A stretch of 44,519 bases of DNA, taken from the NCBI RefSeq assembly GCF_014306155.1, contig NZ_JACRWH010000012.1:1-44519 (forward strand). The letters are read 5' to 3'. Origin of the DNA: Holdemanella hominis (GTDB taxonomy: Bacteria > Bacillota_I > Bacilli_A > Erysipelotrichales > Erysipelotrichaceae). Below, piece after piece: positions 18,026-25,621 of the stretch. The notes under the pieces are model-generated. The model ran no database searches. It saw only the letters and a program-made list of their open reading frames with translations, and was not told where the DNA came from. The translations under genes were made by a program, and so were the position numbers. The number at the start of each line of letters is the position of its first letter. Position 1 is the stretch's first letter.

Positions 18026-19186
18026 ATGAATGTACAAGAGAAAATTAATAAAATGGAAAATTGTCGTGGAAAAAACCATGACCTATTAGAATTCAGACAA
18101 TGGTTAACGGATGCAATACCAAATCATACAGCCTTAAAAAAGATTCAGGTAGCTGGTACAAACGGAAAGGGAAGTACTTCAATTTGGCTAAGAGATTTGT
18201 TGATGAAAAAAGGATATAAAGTAGGGGTTTTTACATCTCCACATTTGATTCATCATACAGAAAGAATACGCGTGAATGATACATGTATTACTTTAGCTGA
18301 TTGGGAAAGAATCTATGATCAATATGAAGAGTTATTCTTATTACATAAGATGACAATGTTTGAAATGGATCTATGGATGTCAATGGCCTATTTTATTGAA
18401 CAACAAGTTGATTACTGCATTATTGAAGCTGGGATGGGAGGTCGTTTGGATGCGACAACAGCTTTGGATTATGAAGCCTGCTTAATTACTAATGTAGGAC
18501 TTGATCATACGGAATATTTAGGGGATACATTTGAACAAATCGCTTATGAAAAATCAGGTGTATTTAAACCAAATGTTCCTGCTCTGACAACCGAAGATAA
18601 ACCGGAATGTCAAAAAGTAATGGAGCTTGTTGCAGATTATATGAAAACACCATTATGTTTTATTGATTGTCAAGAAACTGATGTATTGAGATGGAATGGT
18701 ATGACATTTCATTTGAATCCACCGTTATATCAGGCTAAAAATTTATCTCTAGCATTAGAAACGTTGAATGTACTTGGAATTTGGCTCGAAGAAAATGAAA
18801 TTCAACAGGTAATTGATCATTTTAAATGGGCAGGCAGATATATGGTTCTTAGAAAAGATCCATTGGTTTTATTAGATGGAGCACACAATGTACATGGAAT
18901 AACAGCGTTGACACAATCTTTGAAGGATTTTACAGGAAAGATTTATTTTTCGGTATTAAAAGAGAAGGATGCACCGCATATGATTGAATTACTTCAATCC
19001 ATTAGTAAAGACATTACATTAGTAGAAATATCGAGTGCTCGTCTATATCCATTAGAAAAATTAGGGTATCCTATTATTACAGTGGATGAGTTGATCTCAA
19101 GACTTTTAGATACAAAAGAAGACAGTTTATTATGTGGTTCTCTATATTATGTAGGAGAAGTATTAGAAAAATGGGGCAATGTTTGA
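18026..19186 (+). CDS. folC: folylpolyglutamate synthase / dihydrofolate synthase
   Basis: FolC adds glutamate to folates, retaining them in the cell, and in many bacteria also joins dihydropteroate to glutamate. The Mur-ligase-type P-loop GTNGKGST is at 44-51, followed by TSPHL, EAGMGGRLDAT and TNVGLDHTEYLG. At 386 residues it is somewhat short; about 420 is usual. It lies near folT, the folate importer under THF control at 20360-20911, so the region handles folate uptake and retention. The start is not preceded by a Shine-Dalgarno; an internal ATG at codon 10 is possible but also lacks one. Confidence 0.92.
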   Translation: MNVQEKINKMENCRGKNHDLLEFRQWLTDAIPNHTALKKIQVAGTNGKGSTSIWLRDLLMKKGYKVGVFTSPHLIHHTERIRVNDTCITLADWERIYDQYEELFLLHKMTMFEMDLWMSMAYFIEQQVDYCIIEAGMGGRLDATTALDYEACLITNVGLDHTEYLGDTFEQIAYEKSGVFKPNVPALTTEDKPECQKVMELVADYMKTPLCFIDCQETDVLRWNGMTFHLNPPLYQAKNLSLALETLNVLGIWLEENEIQQVIDHFKWAGRYMVLRKDPLVLLDGAHNVHGITALTQSLKDFTGKIYFSVLKEKDAPHMIELLQSISKDITLVEISSARLYPLEKLGYPIITVDELISRLLDTKEDSLLCGSLYYVGEVLEKWGNV

Positions 19187-19237
19187 CACACCCTATTTTA
19201 GCGCTTAGAATTGTTCTGTTGAGACTGGAGCGATAAT

Positions 19238-19669
19238 ATGTTTACGATTGAGGAGTTTTTGCGTATATCCAATCAAATGAGGGATTATTATGCAAAAAAA
19301 ATAAAAGATAGTTTTCAAGAATTTAATTTTTCACCAAATGAAATATCTATCTTGATTGTTTTAAAGAATAATTCAACTATTACAACAAGTACGGAATTAA
19401 AAGTGGTGTTAGGCGTTTCAAAGACTCTGATTTCTAGAAGTGTTGATTCGTTGGAAAAAAAGGGACTTATTTGTACTTGCATAGATGAAAAAGATAGTCG
19501 AATACACCATTTACAACTCACAGGCGAGTGTAAACCTATTTTAAAGATTATTGATGAAGAGATTGGTAAAATCAATAAAACATTATTTAATGATGTGTCT
19601 GTAGAAGAAATGAAAAGCTTGAAGCAGACGATGAGTAAATTACAGAAGTGTGTTGAAAAAGAAGAATAG
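19238..19669 (+). CDS. MarR family transcriptional regulator
   Basis: This is a 143-residue winged-helix protein. The recognition part is around VVLGVSKTLISRSVDSLEKK (48-67), followed by the wing sequence DEKDSRIHHLQLT, which is the MarR pattern. It has a GGAGCG site before the ATG and lies 51 bases after folC without a terminator, so it may be co-transcribed. It is followed at once by a palindrome that overlaps the promoter of the next gene, making that gene its likely target. The inducer is unknown. Confidence 0.85.
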   Translation: MFTIEEFLRISNQMRDYYAKKIKDSFQEFNFSPNEISILIVLKNNSTITTSTELKVVLGVSKTLISRSVDSLEKKGLICTCIDEKDSRIHHLQLTGECKPILKIIDEEIGKINKTLFNDVSVEEMKSLKQTMSKLQKCVEKEE

Positions 19670-19685
19670 TTATATAGCATATAAC
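19669..19685. promoter_or_regulatory. palindromic operator, probably for the MarR protein
   Basis: GTTATAT-AGC-ATATAAC is a perfect 7+3+7 inverted repeat that starts at the last base of the marR stop codon. It covers the -35 region of the promoter for the flavin reductase-rubredoxin gene, so binding would repress. Confidence 0.55.
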
Positions 19686-19694
19686 CATTAAACT

Positions 19695-19703
19695 TGCTAC
19701 AAT
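19695..19703 (+). promoter_or_regulatory. extended -10 promoter of the flavin reductase-rubredoxin gene
   Basis: TGCTACAAT is an extended -10, with the palindrome 19669-19685 where a -35 would lie. A GGGAGGTG Shine-Dalgarno follows before the ATG at 19728. Confidence 0.55.
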
Positions 19704-19727
19704 AGAAGTAACAAGGGAGGTGTTCTT

Positions 19728-20345
19728 ATGGACAACACAGTTTTGTATGATCTTTCTTATGGTATGTATGCCGTGGGTGTAAAAGACGGCATGCGCGAAT
19801 GCGGATGTATTGTGAATACTGTATTTCAGGTTTCTACGATAGGACCGCTAATTGCCTTGAGCATGAACAAGGATAATTATACTTGTTCTTTGATTGAAAA
19901 AAATAAGTATTTTTCTTTATCAATCTTGCCTGAAACAATAGATTCACAAGTGATTACGGATTTAGGTTTTCAAACAGGAAAAGATAAAGATAAGTGGGCG
20001 AAGTTGAATCATCATTTGTTTAGAGAATTGCCTGTTGTAGATGATGCGTTAGGATACATGATGTGTGAAGTACAAAGTCAGATGGATGCAGGAACACACT
20101 TTGTATTCTTGGCAAAAGTCGTTGATGCCAAGAAAGGTGATTCTGGTAAACCAATGACCTATGCATATTATCATAATGTATTAAAACAAAGCGCACCGGC
20201 AAAAGCACCTACATACAGAAAAGAAGAAAAGTGGGTATGTAGTGTTTGTGGATATGTATATGATGGTGATGATTTTGAAAGTGAACCAGATGATTATGTA
20301 TGTCCAGTTTGTGGAGCTAAAAAAGACATGTTTAAATTGCAGTAA
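19728..20345 (+). CDS. flavin reductase domain fused to rubredoxin
   Basis: Residues 1 to about 155 resemble the FMN-binding flavin reductase family. Residues 168-205 form a short rubredoxin with an iron site made by Cys171, Cys174, Cys192 and Cys195 (CSVCGYVYDG and YVCPVCGAKKDMF). Such high-molecular-weight rubredoxins pass electrons from NAD(P)H oxidoreductases to flavodiiron proteins, which reduce oxygen or NO in anaerobes. That suggests a role in oxygen tolerance, an inference from the family. The rubredoxin lacks the usual long middle loop. It sits downstream of a MarR gene and its presumed operator. Confidence 0.85.
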   Translation: MDNTVLYDLSYGMYAVGVKDGMRECGCIVNTVFQVSTIGPLIALSMNKDNYTCSLIEKNKYFSLSILPETIDSQVITDLGFQTGKDKDKWAKLNHHLFRELPVVDDALGYMMCEVQSQMDAGTHFVFLAKVVDAKKGDSGKPMTYAYYHNVLKQSAPAKAPTYRKEEKWVCSVCGYVYDGDDFESEPDDYVCPVCGAKKDMFKLQ

Positions 20346-20346
20346 A

Positions 20347-20380
20347 AAAGGTGGACCTATTAACGGTTCACCTTTGGCTT
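20347..20380. terminator. bidirectional terminator between the rubredoxin gene and folT
   Basis: AAAGGTGGACC (20347-20357) pairs with GGTTCACCTTT (20365-20375). The folT stop codon (20360-20362) is in the loop, and the A-tract at 20343-20349 provides the U-run on the minus strand. Confidence 0.75.
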
Positions 20381-20911
20381 TAATTGAATACATGTTTTCA
20401 TTACTAAATATAAAATAACGACTTGGAATGGTAATGAAATTAAGTTTTTGATTAATTTAGGACTCGCAATAACTAAGAATGGAGTTCCCCACAACATAGA
20501 TGTAAATAGTGTGTTTAGAAATAAACTGACAACTACATCATATGTTATTCGACATAAGATGACGCGAACCCAAGTGATTCTTTCGCAGTTATAGAAGTAA
20601 GCTGAAAAAATACATGCGCTTGCCATAGTTGAAATCATAAAGATCGGATAATATGCACCCACAGGTTTAACCATGTAATTGACTAAATCTAATAATGGTG
20701 CAAGCACTAAGTTTGGAATGGGTCCATAAAGTAAGCAGCTAGCAGCTATCGCAATGGATGCAAAGCCTATTTTTAACTGGTTTGTGATTTGGATGGATCC
20801 AAACAAGTTAAGAATAACATTTAGGGCAAAAAATAATGCCACACCTACGATAACACGCACGTTTTTTAATGAGCGTGCATTTTCTTTTAACATTACAAAG
20901 TATTGATTCAT
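20360..20911 (-). CDS. folT: folate ECF transporter S component
   Basis: This is a 183-residue, very hydrophobic protein with about six membrane helices, the substrate-binding S component of an ECF importer. Features such as LKIGFASIAIAASCLLYGP and the P-rich PNLVLAPLLDLVNY segment fit the folate group. The strongest evidence is the upstream THF riboswitch. The shared energising module (EcfA, EcfA', EcfT) is not in the window. The ATG at 20911 has GGAGG 11 bases upstream, and that GGAGG can be paired by an upstream segment of the leader. Confidence 0.88.
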   Translation of the reverse strand: MNQYFVMLKENARSLKNVRVIVGVALFFALNVILNLFGSIQITNQLKIGFASIAIAASCLLYGPIPNLVLAPLLDLVNYMVKPVGAYYPIFMISTMASACIFSAYFYNCERITWVRVILCRITYDVVVSLFLNTLFTSMLWGTPFLVIASPKLIKNLISLPFQVVILYLVMKTCIQLKPKVNR

Positions 20912-20920
20912 ATATAAAAA

Positions 20921-20964
20921 GACCTCCTTTTTTCCATATTGCGATACAAAAAAAGAAAGTCTTT
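20921..20964 (-). promoter_or_regulatory. Shine-Dalgarno-masking hairpin of folT
   Basis: On the minus strand, the leader segment at 20948-20964 (AAAGACTTTC plus a U-run) is complementary to 20918-20933, which carries the GGAGG ribosome site (20923-20927), with two G-U pairs. It lies just downstream of the riboswitch aptamer, so control is probably at translation start rather than by termination. Confidence 0.6.
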
Positions 20965-20980
20965 AATTTTTTCGATCACA

Positions 20981-21076
20981 ACAGCGGGATGCAAAATATG
21001 TACCGCAAGAATAACTTTTCGTTCCTTAACCAACTCCCCGTGTTAAAGACACTTAACGCACATATTTTTACTCTGT
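20981..21076 (-). promoter_or_regulatory. tetrahydrofolate (THF) riboswitch
   Basis: On the minus strand the leader begins ACAGAGTA, then CGTTAAGTGT, and closes with GCATCCCGCTGT. These match the conserved blocks of the THF-I aptamer (AGAGUA, CGUUAAGUGU, GCAUCCGCU), in the right order and at the usual spacing of about 95 bases. It lies between the folT promoter and folT. The ligand lowers folate import when reduced folates are plentiful; that is family knowledge. Confidence 0.87.
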
Positions 21077-21086
21077 ATGTAATTGA

Positions 21087-21115
21087 ATTATATGTATTAA
21101 AAAGAGATCTGTCAA
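21087..21115 (-). promoter_or_regulatory. perfect consensus promoter of folT
   Basis: On the minus strand TTGACA (21115-21110), exactly 17 bases, then TATAAT (21092-21087). Transcription would start near 21080, a few bases before the THF aptamer. The -35 lies in the loop and arm of the neighbouring terminator hairpin. Confidence 0.75.
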
Positions 21116-21126
21116 CAGATCTCTTT
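21097..21126 (-). terminator. terminator of the peptide-binding lipoprotein gene
   Basis: AAAGAGATCTG pairs perfectly with CAGATCTCTTT around a four-base loop (21101-21126), followed on the minus strand by a U-run (21097-21105). It begins six bases after the lipoprotein stop codon. Confidence 0.85.
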
Positions 21127-21131
21127 AATTG

Positions 21132-22838
21132 TTATTCAATTGTAGCTTTGTCTAACGCTTTAACGAAGTCATACAATGCAGCTGTATCTAAGTTTTTGAT
21201 CTTTTTGTTGTATAGATCATAGTAACTTAAACCATTGATTGCTACATATGGACATAAAGCAGAAACTTTTTCATAAGCTTCCTTATAAGCAGCAGTACTT
21301 GCAGCTTGATCAGTTGTATGTAATGCAGTATCTAACAATGCATCTAAATCAGGATCTGATAAACGAGCTGTGTTATCTGTTTGACCAGTTTGGCATAATA
21401 AGTTGATACCAGTGTCATCACCTGAACTAAATTGCCATCCCATGTAAGATACTTCCCAATCGTTAACTGTATCATCACCTTGAACTGTTGCAACCATTGT
21501 GTTGAATTCACTTAAGTTTGTCTTGAAATCAACGCCAAGTTCATCGCCCCAAGCTTTTTCTAGCATTGGAAGTATTGTATCTAATTGATCTTTACCTTTT
21601 GTAGAAACCATACGAACAGTTAATTTTTGTCCATCTTTTTCACGTTTTCCATCACTTCCTACAGTCCAACCAGCATCGTCTAAGATTTGTTTAGCTTTTT
21701 CGATGTCATAATCATAGTAAGTCATGTTGTCATCTTTTTCTTTACCAGTAATGATATCACCTAATTGTGATGAAATTGGGTTAGCCATTAATACTGGAAC
21801 GAAACCAGGTTGAGTTTTCTTAACATCTTTACTTCCTTTAGAGAATGAGTAGTAGCTATCAACAAATGATTGACGGTCAATCGCATAAGTTAATGCTTGA
21901 CGTACAGCAGGATCTGCAGTGGCTCCAGCTTCACAGTTGTAAATAAAGTATTGCATTGAGCTTGATGCGTAGTTGTTGTAAGTTAAGTTCTTATCTAAAC
22001 TTGCAGTACCAACTTTATCAGCGTTATCAGCTTGTGGTAATAAATCAACAGTTCCTTTTTGAAGTTCTTGAAGTTCTGTTGAAGTATCACAAATCTTCAT
22101 TACAACATTATCAATTTGGTATTCTCCATCTTCAGCTTTAAATTTATCATTCTTAACAAATGTGGCGGCTGAATCTTTTTGGAAGTTTTTCAATACATAT
22201 GGTCCAGTACCAATTGGTTTACTAGCCTTGTCTTCAAACATCTTTGTATCACCTTTTTTGTATTTTTTGAATTGTGAATTAGAGATGATTGGGAATGTAC
22301 CAACTTGGCTTATCGCGTCGATTCTTGGTGTTGCCAAGTGGAAGGCAACTGTGTAATCGTCGATTTTTTCAACACCACTTAGAGTTTCGGCATCTCCTTC
22401 GTGATATTCTTTATAACCTTCTAAGTAATCAACATACGTTGAGAAACGACCAGTATAGCTTGGGTCAGCCATAGCTGTAAATGTCAATACAACATCATCT
22501 GCATCCAATTTAGATCCATCAGAGAATTTCACTCCTTTTTTCAATTTGAATGTTAATGTTGATCCATCCTCACTAATAGTTGGTTGTTCAGTAGCAAGTT
22601 CTGGTTGTAATTGATTATCACGATCATAGCTCAACATACTTTGATAAACCATTTCAATAACGTAATCATCATATACAGTTTGATAATACAATGGAGAGAA
22701 AATTCCATTGAAACCTGTGTTTAAGCCAACTGTCAACGTTTTACCATTTGCACCAGATGATCCACCAGCACAACCAGTCATCATTGCAGCTGCCATACAT
22801 ACGGCACCGGCCTTCTTTAAATAGTGACTTGTTTTCAT
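21132..22838 (-). CDS. OppA-like solute-binding lipoprotein (SBP family 5)
   Basis: This is an extracytoplasmic binding protein for peptides or similar solutes of an ABC importer. It has a lipoprotein signal with the lipobox MMTGC, so it is anchored to the outer face of the membrane. Then come family-5 features such as LTFKLKKGVKFSDGSKLDAD, GTGPYVL and VRQALTYAIDRQ. The open frame reaches a GTG at 22847, but the ATG at 22838 has AGGTG six bases upstream and is preferred (568 residues). No permease or ATPase genes are next to it, so it either serves a transporter encoded elsewhere or works alone. Its promoter is covered by GTAAA/TTTAC palindromes. Confidence 0.93.
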   Translation of the reverse strand: MKTSHYLKKAGAVCMAAAMMTGCAGGSSGANGKTLTVGLNTGFNGIFSPLYYQTVYDDYVIEMVYQSMLSYDRDNQLQPELATEQPTISEDGSTLTFKLKKGVKFSDGSKLDADDVVLTFTAMADPSYTGRFSTYVDYLEGYKEYHEGDAETLSGVEKIDDYTVAFHLATPRIDAISQVGTFPIISNSQFKKYKKGDTKMFEDKASKPIGTGPYVLKNFQKDSAATFVKNDKFKAEDGEYQIDNVVMKICDTSTELQELQKGTVDLLPQADNADKVGTASLDKNLTYNNYASSSMQYFIYNCEAGATADPAVRQALTYAIDRQSFVDSYYSFSKGSKDVKKTQPGFVPVLMANPISSQLGDIITGKEKDDNMTYYDYDIEKAKQILDDAGWTVGSDGKREKDGQKLTVRMVSTKGKDQLDTILPMLEKAWGDELGVDFKTNLSEFNTMVATVQGDDTVNDWEVSYMGWQFSSGDDTGINLLCQTGQTDNTARLSDPDLDALLDTALHTTDQAASTAAYKEAYEKVSALCPYVAINGLSYYDLYNKKIKNLDTAALYDFVKALDKATIE

Positions 22839-22870
22839 AATTTGCACCTATCCCTTCTTGTGATGTCACT

Positions 22871-22899
22871 AGTGTAAAACTTTACAATGAAAAATGCAA
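22871..22899 (-). promoter_or_regulatory. promoter of the binding lipoprotein gene
   Basis: On the minus strand TTGCAT (22899-22894), 17 bases, TACACT (22876-22871). A perfect palindrome covers the spacer and the -10 edge, which suggests repression. Confidence 0.6.
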
Positions 22900-22944
22900 G
22901 TAAAATTTACATTAATTTACATTTGTGTGTAAAATAATTACAAT
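22874..22944. repeat. cluster of GTAAA/TTTAC inverted repeats (putative operators)
   Basis: GTAAAACTTTAC (22874-22885) and GTAAAATTTAC (22900-22910) are perfect inverted repeats, followed by AATTTAC, TGTAAAAT and AATTAC to about 22943. They lie between the divergent lipoprotein and pta genes. The regulator is not identified. Confidence 0.55.
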
Positions 22945-23092
22945 TTATACATAATGTATACGATATATAAACAATATGTTATTTAATGTATACAGATTTT
23001 GTAGATAAACTATGAGAAAAAGTTCACATTGTTTTTGTGGTAAATAAAGCATTTTTGGACTATACTTTGATAGAAAAGAGGTAGTTAAAGTT

Positions 23093-24064
23093 ATGATTAT
23101 TGATGAATTAGAAAAAAAGGTCCAAGGAAAGGGAGTACGAATCGTATTTACCGAAGGTTGGGATCCACGTGTACAAAAGGCAGCTATTGATTTGAAAAAT
23201 AATGATGTTGTACGCCCAGTATTATTAGGAACTCCAGAAGAAATTGCTGGCTGTGCACAAAAGAATAGTTTAAATGTTGAAGGAATCGAACAAATCGATC
23301 CAAATAACTTTGATCACATGGATGAAATGGTCCACAAAATGGTCGAATTACGTCGTGGTAAAATGGACGAAGAAAAAGTTCGTAAAGCATTGAAGAGTAC
23401 AAACTATTTTGGAACTATGTTAGTTCAAATGGGATATGCCGATGGTTTATTAGGTGGTGCTACATACTCTACTGCAGATACTGTACGTCCAGCATTACAA
23501 TTGATTAAAACAGCTCCAGGAAACCAATTAGTTTCTTCTTGCTTCATTTTAATTAAAGAAGAATCTCAATTGATCATGGGTGACTGCTCAATCAACATTA
23601 ACCCTAATACAGATGATTTAGTAGAAATCACTATGCAAACAGCTAACTCAGCTCGTCAATTTGGTGTAGAACCAAAAGTTGCATTATTATCATACTCAAC
23701 AATGGGTAGTGCAAAAGGTGAATGCGTTGCTAAGATGACTGAAGCAAGTGATCGTTTGCGTCGTATTGCTGATTTTGATATTGATGGAGAAATGCAATTT
23801 GACTGTGCAGTAAGTGAAGAAGTTGCTCGTTTAAAAGCTCCTAATTCAAAAGTTGCTGGACATGCAAATACTTTTATTTTCCCTAACTTGTCAAGTGGAA
23901 ATATTGGATACAAAATTGCTGCTCGTTTAGGTGGATATGAAGCAGTTGGACCAATCTTACAAGGATTGAACGCGCCAATCAATGACTTATCTCGTGGATG
24001 TACTTCAGATGAAATCTACAAGATGGCTATTGTAACTGCTGCTCAAAAAGATATGGATATCTAA
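23093..24064 (+). CDS. pta: phosphate acetyltransferase
   Basis: Pta interconverts acetyl-CoA and acetyl phosphate, the first step of acetate formation with ATP yield through acetate kinase. The 323 residues match the short form without regulatory N-terminal domains. Typical segments are RIVFTEGWDPRVQKAA, the DGLLGGATYSTADTVRPALQ region near 118-137, and the C-terminal GPILQGLNAPINDLSRGC. The start has AGAGGT upstream. No ackA gene is adjacent. The upstream 245-base gap (22848-23092) is very AT-rich and holds the lipoprotein promoter; a possible -10 TATACT is at 23061. Confidence 0.95.
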   Translation: MIIDELEKKVQGKGVRIVFTEGWDPRVQKAAIDLKNNDVVRPVLLGTPEEIAGCAQKNSLNVEGIEQIDPNNFDHMDEMVHKMVELRRGKMDEEKVRKALKSTNYFGTMLVQMGYADGLLGGATYSTADTVRPALQLIKTAPGNQLVSSCFILIKEESQLIMGDCSININPNTDDLVEITMQTANSARQFGVEPKVALLSYSTMGSAKGECVAKMTEASDRLRRIADFDIDGEMQFDCAVSEEVARLKAPNSKVAGHANTFIFPNLSSGNIGYKIAARLGGYEAVGPILQGLNAPINDLSRGCTSDEIYKMAIVTAAQKDMDI

Positions 24065-24088
24065 TTTAAATAATTATATTTTTCGATA

Positions 24089-24116
24089 AAAGAATCTCAA
24101 TTGAGGTTCTTTTTTT
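24089..24116 (+). terminator. terminator of pta
   Basis: AAGAATCTC pairs with GAGGTTCTT (one G-U pair) around AATT, followed by a run of T. Confidence 0.85.
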
Positions 24117-24150
24117 CGTGCTATGAAAAAAAGAGATGATTTCTCATCTC

Positions 24151-25491
24151 TTAAACTACGATATTAAAAACATGTACTGCAATATTGAAATAAACTAGAA
24201 TAGAGCAAGTATCTACAATTGTTGTGATTAATGGACTGGCCATAATAGCTGGATCTACACCAATCTTATTTGCAAATAATGGAAGAATACAACCAATTAA
24301 TTTTGCAACAATAACAACAATCATTAATGAAAGGGCAATGACAATTGCGATATTAAAGTTTTGGTATTGAATGAAAATACGTAAACCATTAGCTGCAGCC
24401 AAAATAAATCCAACAACAAGTGAAATTCTAAATTCTTTAAACATAACTTTAAAAATTTCTTTAAAATGAATTTCTCCCAAAGCTAAACCACGAATAATCA
24501 AAGTTGAACTCTGTGATCCACAGTTTCCACCTGTATCCATCAACATTGGAATAAAAGATACTAGTAATGGTACGGCGCTGAAGGCATTTTCATATCGGGT
24601 GATAATACTTCCTGTGATTGTGGCAGAAAACATTAAGACAAGTAGCCATAAGATACGGTGTTTTGCTTGTTGCCAAACCGTAGTTTCAAAATATGTTTTT
24701 TCATTGGGTTCCATGGCAGCCATACGAGAAATATCTTCGTTGGTTTCATCAACCATAACATCCATGGCATCGTCAAATGTAACAATACCAACAAGACATC
24801 CATCACTATCAAGTACGGGCATCGCAATCAAGTCATATTTTCTAAATAAGTGAGCAACCTGCTCCTGATCTGTATGAGTGTGTACAGAAATAATGTTCGT
24901 ATTCATTAGATTTGTGATATTTTCATCATCATCACTCGTCATTAAGCTTTTAGCTGTCACAATACCAATCAATTTTTTATTTTCTGTGACATAACAAGTA
25001 TAAATAGTTTCCTTATGAATACCAATATCTTTAATATGGTTCATGGCCTGTTTTACAGTCATTGTTTTTTTCAATGTGACATATTCAGTCGTCATGATTG
25101 AACCGGCACTGTCTTCAGGATATTTTAAAAGTTTGTTGATGGTTGAACGCTTATTTGAATCTAAGTTTTTCAAAATACGCGTTACTAAGTTTGCAGGTAG
25201 ATCCTCTAACATATCTACTGTATCATCCATATAAAGATCATCTAATAGTTCTTTTAATTCAGTTTCTGAAAACATGTCTACCAGATATGTCTGCATCTTC
25301 GAACTCATGCATGAGAATACATTGGCAGCTTTTTCTTTAGAAATTAAACGGAATGCCAAAGCACATTCTTTCGCATCTAACTCTTCTAAAAAGGCAGCTG
25401 TATCCATATCGTTCATTTCGGAAAGTATATTTTGTGCAGTTTTGTATTTTTTGTCTTGTAGTAATTGAATGAATTCTTCTTTGTTCATCAT
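24151..25491 (-). CDS. mgtE: magnesium transporter MgtE
   Basis: MgtE is a dimeric channel-like Mg2+ importer gated by cytoplasmic magnesium. In order, the 446 residues show the N domain (about 1-125), a pair of CBS domains (about 130-250; EDSAGSIMTTEYVTL marks the join) and five membrane helices (about 275-446). The helix region contains the conserved segment PMLMDTGGNCGSQSS near the pore. The ATG at 25491 has GAGGT eight bases upstream. It is preceded by an M-box riboswitch and terminator, so it is expressed when Mg2+ is scarce. An out-of-frame ORF with a stronger ribosome site overlaps its start. Confidence 0.95.
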   Translation of the reverse strand: MMNKEEFIQLLQDKKYKTAQNILSEMNDMDTAAFLEELDAKECALAFRLISKEKAANVFSCMSSKMQTYLVDMFSETELKELLDDLYMDDTVDMLEDLPANLVTRILKNLDSNKRSTINKLLKYPEDSAGSIMTTEYVTLKKTMTVKQAMNHIKDIGIHKETIYTCYVTENKKLIGIVTAKSLMTSDDDENITNLMNTNIISVHTHTDQEQVAHLFRKYDLIAMPVLDSDGCLVGIVTFDDAMDVMVDETNEDISRMAAMEPNEKTYFETTVWQQAKHRILWLLVLMFSATITGSIITRYENAFSAVPLLVSFIPMLMDTGGNCGSQSSTLIIRGLALGEIHFKEIFKVMFKEFRISLVVGFILAAANGLRIFIQYQNFNIAIVIALSLMIVVIVAKLIGCILPLFANKIGVDPAIMASPLITTIVDTCSILVYFNIAVHVFNIVV

Positions 25492-25552
25492 AATTATGTA
25501 CCTCTGCTTTCTTTAAATAATTCAAACTATTCCCATCCGGATCCGTACACAT
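25337..25552 (-). other. upstream ORF in the mgtE leader, overlapping mgtE out of frame
   Basis: A near-perfect Shine-Dalgarno (AAGGAGGTGA, 25560-25569) precedes the ATG at 25552, better than the site in front of mgtE itself. The frame begins MCTDPDGNSLNYLKKAEV and runs 71 codons, ending about 150 bases inside mgtE. The TDPDGN motif resembles the C-terminal end of glyoxalase/VOC domains, so it may be a gene remnant. It could instead be a leader peptide that couples or competes with mgtE translation. No further homology is recognised. Confidence 0.4.
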
Positions 25553-25571
25553 ACAAGCCTCACCTCCTTAT

Positions 25572-25605
25572 ATAAAGAAAACGCCATTGCCTAAACAATG
25601 ACGTC
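25572..25605 (-). terminator. terminator in the mgtE leader (riboswitch expression platform)
   Basis: On the minus strand GACGTCATTG pairs with CAATGGCGTT (two G-U pairs), followed by TTTTCTTT. It lies between the M-box aptamer and mgtE, where magnesium-dependent termination would occur. Confidence 0.75.
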
Positions 25606-25621
25606 ATTAACCTAAGTATCA

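Noticed and set aside
17990..18079. Longer uracil-DNA glycosylase starting at 18079
   Set aside because: The extra hydrophobic stretch would overlap the folC coding region, has no family match, and the ATG at 17989 has a ribosome site and gives the normal length.
23656..23982. Minus-strand 108-codon ORF within pta
   Set aside because: It is a reverse-frame shadow of conserved pta codons, with no start signal.
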